Below, piece by piece: positions 23,212 to 26,659 of a stretch of DNA of 26,659 nt (position 1 is its first letter; every line of letters begins with the position of its first letter). Made by a program: the position numbers and the translations under genes. The notes beneath the pieces are model-generated. The model worked only from the letters and a program-made list of their open reading frames with translations, had not been told where the DNA came from and did no database searches. Source of the DNA: an uncultured Marvinbryantia sp. (lineage in GTDB: Bacteria > Bacillota > Clostridia > Lachnospirales > Lachnospiraceae); contig CALDMO010000001.1 in the NCBI GenBank assembly GCA_937915375.1, positions 1-26,659 of the forward strand, in the 5' to 3' direction.

Positions 23212-24546
23212 ATGAATTTACGCAGAATCGCCGCTGTATGGGCTTCAAAATTGACAGCAAAGATATGCAAAATGCTTGGAAAACAGGGAGTTACCTGGGC
23301 AGGTAAGATTGCTCTTTCCATTGATCCGAAGATTTTATCAGAATTGGCGTCAGATGTCAGAGAAAAAATATTTGTTGTCTGCGGTACAAACGGAAAAACC
23401 ACTACGAATAATTTATTGTGTTCTGCGCTGGAAGCACAAAATAAAAAAGTGGTTTGTAATCATACCGGGTCCAATATGCTGAATGGCTGTGTTTCTTCTT
23501 TTGTTTTGCATGCAAAATGGAATGGCAAACTTGATGCGGATTATGCTTGTATTGAGGTAGATGAAGCGTCTACACTTCGTATTTTTCCGCATTTTAAACC
23601 GGATTTTATGGTACTTACGAATCTTTTCCGAGATCAGCTTGATCGTTACGGTGAGATTGATATTACAATGAACCTTTTGCGCGATGCTATGCATATGGCG
23701 CCGGATATGAAAGTAATTGTCAATGCAGATGATGCGCTTTCTGTTTCCGTGACACAGGAAAGTGGAAATCCTTATGTGACATATGGGATTAAAGATAAAG
23801 TATACGAAGAATCAATCAATGAAATAAAAGAAGGACGTTTCTGTAAAAAGTGCGGCGCAAAAATGAATTATAATTTTTATCATTTCAGCCAGCTGGGAGA
23901 TTATTTTTGCAGTCATTGTGATTTTAAACGTCCGGAAATTAAATATAATGCTTCTAACATTCAAACGGGAACAACACTTTCGTTTGATGTGGATAAAAAT
24001 CATATTACAGCAAATTATCGTGGATTTTATAATGTTTATAACATTCTTGCTGTATATGCAGCTATCAAAGAAGCAGATATAGAGATGAAAAATTTTCAGC
24101 AGGTGCTTGATAATTACAATCCGGAAAATGGTCGTAATGAGCATTTTTCTATTAAAGGAACAGAGGTAATTCTTAATTTGGCCAAAAATCCGGCTGGATT
24201 CAATCAGAATATTTCAGCGGTTATGGAAGATGAAAGTCTGAAAGATCTGATTATATTGATCAATGATAATGATCAGGACGGTATAGATGTTTCCTGGTTA
24301 TGGGATGTTGATTTTGATCGTTTCAAGAATAAGAATATTAATTCTATTACGGTGAGCGGTATCCGATGCTATGATATGCGCCTGAGACTGAAGTATGTAG
24401 ATATTTCGACGAAGTTGGAGCCGGATATTGAAAAAGCAATTCGTGAACGTCTTGCGAACGGATGCAAGAATCTTTATGTACTGGTAAATTATACGGGACT
24501 TTACAGTACGCATGATATTTTAAAGAAGCTTGAAGCAGAATCCTGA
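23212..24546 (+). CDS. murT: Lipid II isoglutaminyl synthase, MurT subunit
   Basis: This 444-residue Mur-ligase-type protein forms, with GatD, the enzyme that amidates the alpha-carboxyl of D-Glu in lipid II stem peptides. The P-loop GTNGKTTT is at 58-65. A Cys4 zinc ribbon (C211, C214, C233, C236) sits in the central domain, as known for MurT. The C-terminal DUF1727 region includes NLAKNPAGFNQ and IILINDNDQDGIDVSWLWD. A strong AGGAGG site lies 7 nt before the ATG. The gatD ribosome-binding site follows its stop. Confidence 0.93.
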   Translation: MNLRRIAAVWASKLTAKICKMLGKQGVTWAGKIALSIDPKILSELASDVREKIFVVCGTNGKTTTNNLLCSALEAQNKKVVCNHTGSNMLNGCVSSFVLHAKWNGKLDADYACIEVDEASTLRIFPHFKPDFMVLTNLFRDQLDRYGEIDITMNLLRDAMHMAPDMKVIVNADDALSVSVTQESGNPYVTYGIKDKVYEESINEIKEGRFCKKCGAKMNYNFYHFSQLGDYFCSHCDFKRPEIKYNASNIQTGTTLSFDVDKNHITANYRGFYNVYNILAVYAAIKEADIEMKNFQQVLDNYNPENGRNEHFSIKGTEVILNLAKNPAGFNQNISAVMEDESLKDLIILINDNDQDGIDVSWLWDVDFDRFKNKNINSITVSGIRCYDMRLRLKYVDISTKLEPDIEKAIRERLANGCKNLYVLVNYTGLYSTHDILKKLEAES

Positions 24547-24577
24547 AAAAGAAGGAAGGATTTACTGGGAGGTTAGT

Positions 24578-25336
24578 ATGAAGCTTACAATCGGTCATTT
24601 ATATCCGGATTTATTAAATTTGTATGGTGACAGAGGAAATATTCAGTGTATGATGAAACGCTGTGAGTGGCGTGGCATCGAGGCAGAAACGATTTCTTTT
24701 GAAAGTGATGATGAAATTGATTTTTCTAAACTGGATATTGTATTACTCGGAGGCGGTTCTGACCGGGAGCAGATGTTGGTTTGCAAAAAATTAAAAAAAA
24801 TTCGGGATAACTTTCGGAATTATGTGGAAAACAATGGCGTTGTGATTGCTGTTTGTGGAGGATTTCAGCTTTTGGGAAACTATTATGCAGCAGCAGACGG
24901 AGTGATGGAAGGTCTCGGTATTGTTGATATTGAAACAAACAGCGGTAAAGATTATCGTCTGATTGATAATATCATGTTAGAAAGCGAATTGTGTTCCATG
25001 CCTGTTGTCGGTTTTGAAAACCATGCCGGGCGTACGAATATCAAAAATTGCCGACCATTTGGAAAAGTCATTTATGGAAGCGGAAATGACGGTGAAAGCG
25101 GATATGAAGGAATCATTTATAAAAATGTGATCGGTACATATCTGCACGGACCGCTTCTTCCAAAAAATCCGCAGATCTGCGATTATCTGATTCAAAAAGC
25201 TCTGGAGAGAAAATATCAGAAAGAAATTGTGCTTCAGCCATTAGATGATAAAGAAGAAATTGAAGCAAATACGTATATTTATGAAAGATTTAAAGGGAAA
25301 GTCAGCAGACCGCAGGATCAGGAGCAGCTGGTATAG
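24578..25336 (+). CDS. gatD: Lipid II isoglutaminyl synthase, glutamine amidotransferase GatD
   Basis: This encodes 252 residues from the ATG at 24578, chosen for its GGGAGG site 5 nt upstream and the family-typical first strand MKLTIGHLYPDLLNLYGDRG; a frame-extending ATG at 24530 would overlap murT. It is a class I glutaminase that supplies ammonia to MurT. The nucleophile is Cys93 (VCGGFQLLG) and the catalytic His is 190 (GTYLHGPLLPKNP). The pair makes D-isoglutamine in peptidoglycan, common in Gram-positive bacteria. Confidence 0.93.
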   Translation: MKLTIGHLYPDLLNLYGDRGNIQCMMKRCEWRGIEAETISFESDDEIDFSKLDIVLLGGGSDREQMLVCKKLKKIRDNFRNYVENNGVVIAVCGGFQLLGNYYAAADGVMEGLGIVDIETNSGKDYRLIDNIMLESELCSMPVVGFENHAGRTNIKNCRPFGKVIYGSGNDGESGYEGIIYKNVIGTYLHGPLLPKNPQICDYLIQKALERKYQKEIVLQPLDDKEEIEANTYIYERFKGKVSRPQDQEQLV

Positions 25337-25386
25337 AAAATCAGCAATCTTTAAAATGTATTTTAGCTTGATTAGGAGAAAACAAC

Positions 25387-26106
25387 ATGAAACGAATTAT
25401 CATAATGGTGCTCCGGAATATCCTTTTTGTACCCTGGTGGGCATTTCAACTCTTGTGGTATTCAAGAGAAAAGGATAAGCATACAGAAATGCAGAAATAT
25501 GCTCTTCTGAGAAAGATTGTCCGTGGGGCAAACAAAGGAGGAAGAGTAACAATCCAATCTGATGGGCAGGAAAATATACCGAAAGAAAATGGATTTATCA
25601 TGTATCCGAATCATCAGGGAATGTATGATGTCCTTTCTTTGATTGAAAGCTGTGATAAACCGATATCCGTTGTGATGAAAAAAGAAGTACGAAATATTCC
25701 TCTTGTCAGTCAAGTCAGACGGATTATGCAGGCAGAGGTTATGGATAGGGAAAATGTCAGACAGTCTTTGCAGGTAATTATAAATGTTACTAAAAAAGTG
25801 TTAAATGGAAAAAATTTTGTGATTTTTCCGGAGGGAACCAGATCTAAAAATGGAAATCGGCTTCTGCAATTTAAATCTGGCAGTTTTAAAGCAGCTGTAA
25901 AAGCAAAAGCTCCGATTGTACCGGTGGCGTTGATCGATTCTTTTTTACCGTTTGATTCACATTCTGTGAAACCAGTTACAGTACAGGTGCATTTTCTGCC
26001 ACCGCTCTATTATGAAGAGTACAAAGATTTGAAAACAGTAGAAATTGCCGCTATTGTAAAAGGAAGAATTGAAAATAAGATAGCTGAATGTATGCAGGAC
26101 AAGTAA
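25387..26106 (+). CDS. plsC: 1-acyl-sn-glycerol-3-phosphate acyltransferase (PlsC-like)
   Basis: This 239-residue protein has an N-terminal hydrophobic helix (about 4-25) and the acyltransferase motif NHQGMYD, giving the HX4D catalytic pair His76 and Asp81. The glycerol-phosphate site is FPEGTRS (147-153), followed by the family strand APIVPVALIDS. It should transfer an acyl chain to lysophosphatidic acid at the membrane. It starts 50 nt after gatD with an AGGAG site. The last codons form the left arm of the terminator hairpin. Confidence 0.9.
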   Translation: MKRIIIMVLRNILFVPWWAFQLLWYSREKDKHTEMQKYALLRKIVRGANKGGRVTIQSDGQENIPKENGFIMYPNHQGMYDVLSLIESCDKPISVVMKKEVRNIPLVSQVRRIMQAEVMDRENVRQSLQVIINVTKKVLNGKNFVIFPEGTRSKNGNRLLQFKSGSFKAAVKAKAPIVPVALIDSFLPFDSHSVKPVTVQVHFLPPLYYEEYKDLKTVEIAAIVKGRIENKIAECMQDK

Positions 26107-26131
26107 ATCTTGTTCTGCATACATTATATTC
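26089..26131 (+). terminator. Terminator-like hairpin at the end of plsC
   Basis: TGTATGCAGGACAAG (26089-26103) and CTTGTTCTGCATACA (26109-26123) form a 15-bp stem with one G-U pair and a 5-nt loop, followed by TTATATTC. The left arm lies in the plsC coding end. The T-run is broken, so efficiency is uncertain. The rest of 26107-26194 is AT-rich and empty. Confidence 0.7.
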
Positions 26132-26194
26132 CTACAATATATAGTATATGTAGAAAATGATGTAAAAATCATTTAAAATACGTAATTTTTAGTG

Positions 26195-26223
26195 TTGACA
26201 AACGGGTTTTCCTCTTATATAAT
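26195..26223 (+). promoter_or_regulatory. Promoter of tRNA-Ser
   Basis: TTGACA (26195-26200) and TATAAT (26218-26223), both perfect, are 17 bp apart. The leader before the tRNA has two small hairpins (GCGTC/GACGC at 26231-26247 and CTGAAT/ATTCAG just after). Confidence 0.9.
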
Positions 26224-26282
26224 AACTAAAGCGTCACCGATAGACGCGGAACTGAATAACGAAAATAAGTAATTCAGAGTCA

Positions 26283-26370
26283 GGAGAAATACTCAAGAGG
26301 CTGAAGAGGCGCCCCTGCTAAGGGTGTAGGTCGTTTACGCGGCGCGAGGGTTCAAATCCCTCTTTCTCCG
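26283..26370 (+). tRNA. tRNA-Ser(GCU)
   Basis: This 88-nt tRNA has the acceptor stem GGAGAAA/TTTCTCC and discriminator G. The anticodon loop CTGCTAA carries the anticodon GCU (reads AGC and AGU), on a five-pair stem. It has the long variable arm expected for tRNA-Ser, and a T-arm GAGGG-TTCAAAT-CCCTC. No CCA is encoded, so it must be added by nucleotidyltransferase. It lies between plsC and the rRNA-type promoters, with its own promoter and terminator. Confidence 0.97.
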
Positions 26371-26406
26371 TTATTTTGATTCGAAATTAAATTCAAATCA
26401 AAATAA
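26371..26406 (+). terminator. Hairpin after tRNA-Ser
   Basis: TTATTTTGATT (26371-26381) and AATCAAAATAA (26396-26406) form a perfect 11-bp AT-rich stem with a 14-nt loop, directly after the tRNA. It has no T-run after it, so it may be a processing or weak termination signal. Confidence 0.5.
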
Positions 26407-26439
26407 ATAGCATACTTCGTATGTTATAGAAGTTCAACT

Positions 26440-26478
26440 AAAAAAGATTTAAAAAAATCAAAAAAAGTAGTTGACAAA
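26440..26478 (+). repeat. 39-bp direct repeat, copy 1 (rRNA promoter upstream element)
   Basis: Identical to 26535-26573, 95 bp downstream. It consists of phased A-tracts around GATTT and AAATC followed by GTAGTTGACAAA, so each copy carries an UP-element-like A-rich segment and a -35 hexamer. Confidence 0.95.
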
Positions 26479-26499
26479 CAGGATAAAAAGTGTTATCCT
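26471..26499 (+). promoter_or_regulatory. rRNA-type promoter P1
   Basis: A -35 TTGACA (26471-26476) and -10 TATCCT (26494-26499) are spaced by 17 bp, with A-tracts upstream. A small hairpin (CTGTC 26507-26511 with GACAG 26519-26523) lies after the start region. Confidence 0.8.
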
Positions 26500-26534
26500 A
26501 TCAAAGCTGTCACAAAGCGACAGTAACGACTACA

Positions 26535-26573
26535 AAAAAAGATTTAAAAAAATCAAAAAAAGTAGTTGACAAA
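26535..26573 (+). repeat. 39-bp direct repeat, copy 2
   Basis: Exact copy of 26440-26478. The bases just before each copy are also alike (ACTA and ACTAC). Duplication of the whole promoter upstream region produced tandem promoters. Confidence 0.95.
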
Positions 26574-26594
26574 TGATCCGCCAAGTGGTATGAT
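26566..26594 (+). promoter_or_regulatory. rRNA-type promoter P2
   Basis: A -35 TTGACA (26566-26571) and a -10 TATGAT (26589-26594) with 17-bp spacing, in the second repeat copy. Tandem strong promoters with A-tract upstream elements at this place mark an rrn operon, whose 16S gene would begin past the window end. Confidence 0.85.
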
Positions 26595-26599
26595 ATAAA

Positions 26600-26659
26600 A
26601 GTTACTGCGGGAGCGGAACACAGATAAGAACCTTGATAATTGAACAGTGATACAACCTT
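26600..26659 (+). other. Leader of an rRNA operon (16S gene beyond the window)
   Basis: The last 60 bases after P2 contain AGAACCTTGATAATTGAACA, a stretch typical of the leader or spacer of clostridial rRNA operons. No mature 16S sequence is reached, so the assignment rests on promoter type and this phrase. Confidence 0.6.

Noticed and set aside
26440..26573. Possible CRISPR-like repeat pair
   Set aside because: There are only two copies, each containing a promoter -35 and A-tracts; tandem rRNA promoters explain them.

Overview
This window is the chromosomal replication-origin region of a low-GC Firmicute, most likely a Lachnospiraceae-type member of the Clostridia. Support for this is the gene order rnpA-rpmH | dnaA-dnaN-S4-recF-gyrB-gyrA, the serS-DUF4446-parB-parA block, the MurT/GatD pair, a DUF3881-like protein, AT-rich spacers and strong AGGAGG ribosome-binding sites. 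No species is claimed.

Layout. Almost all genes point away from oriC (about 14.1-16.0 kb): everything left of it except one hydrolase gene is on the minus strand, everything right of it on the plus strand. The far left edge (1-385) has no protein gene. It holds the 5' two thirds of a tRNA-Arg(CCU) running off the edge, plus a broken second copy of the same tRNA that is intact only to the anticodon loop. Then come a DUF3881 protein, serS, a DUF4446 membrane protein, parB and parA (386-4915). Two perfect parS palindromes lie between parA and a divergent alpha/beta-hydrolase gene (4975-5117). The hydrolase converges on rsmG, and each gene's terminator lies inside the other's coding sequence. rsmG, mnmG and mnmE (tRNA modification and rRNA methylation) follow on the minus strand. 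An unrelated P-loop kinase-like gene sits between mnmE and the conserved jag-yidC-yidD-rnpA-rpmH block.

oriC is bipartite: a DnaA-box cluster upstream of dnaA (14180-14306) and a second one between dnaA and dnaN (15792-15950), where the boxes are followed by a C-run, a phased trinucleotide tract and an AT-rich stretch, the layout of a Bacillus-type basal unwinding system. To the right are dnaA, dnaN, an S4-domain gene, recF, gyrB and gyrA (replication, repair, supercoiling). A structured 75-nt intergenic element follows, then murT-gatD (lipid II amidation) and plsC (phospholipid synthesis). The right edge holds tRNA-Ser(GCU) with a consensus promoter, then two tandem rRNA-type promoters on a 39-bp direct repeat; the 16S gene itself would start just beyond the window.

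Most of the window is core genome. The least explained parts are the broken tRNA-Arg copy, the kinase-like insertion with its palindrome, the element between gyrA and murT, the phased tract at oriC, the interlocked terminators, and an unusual SerRS active-site motif.
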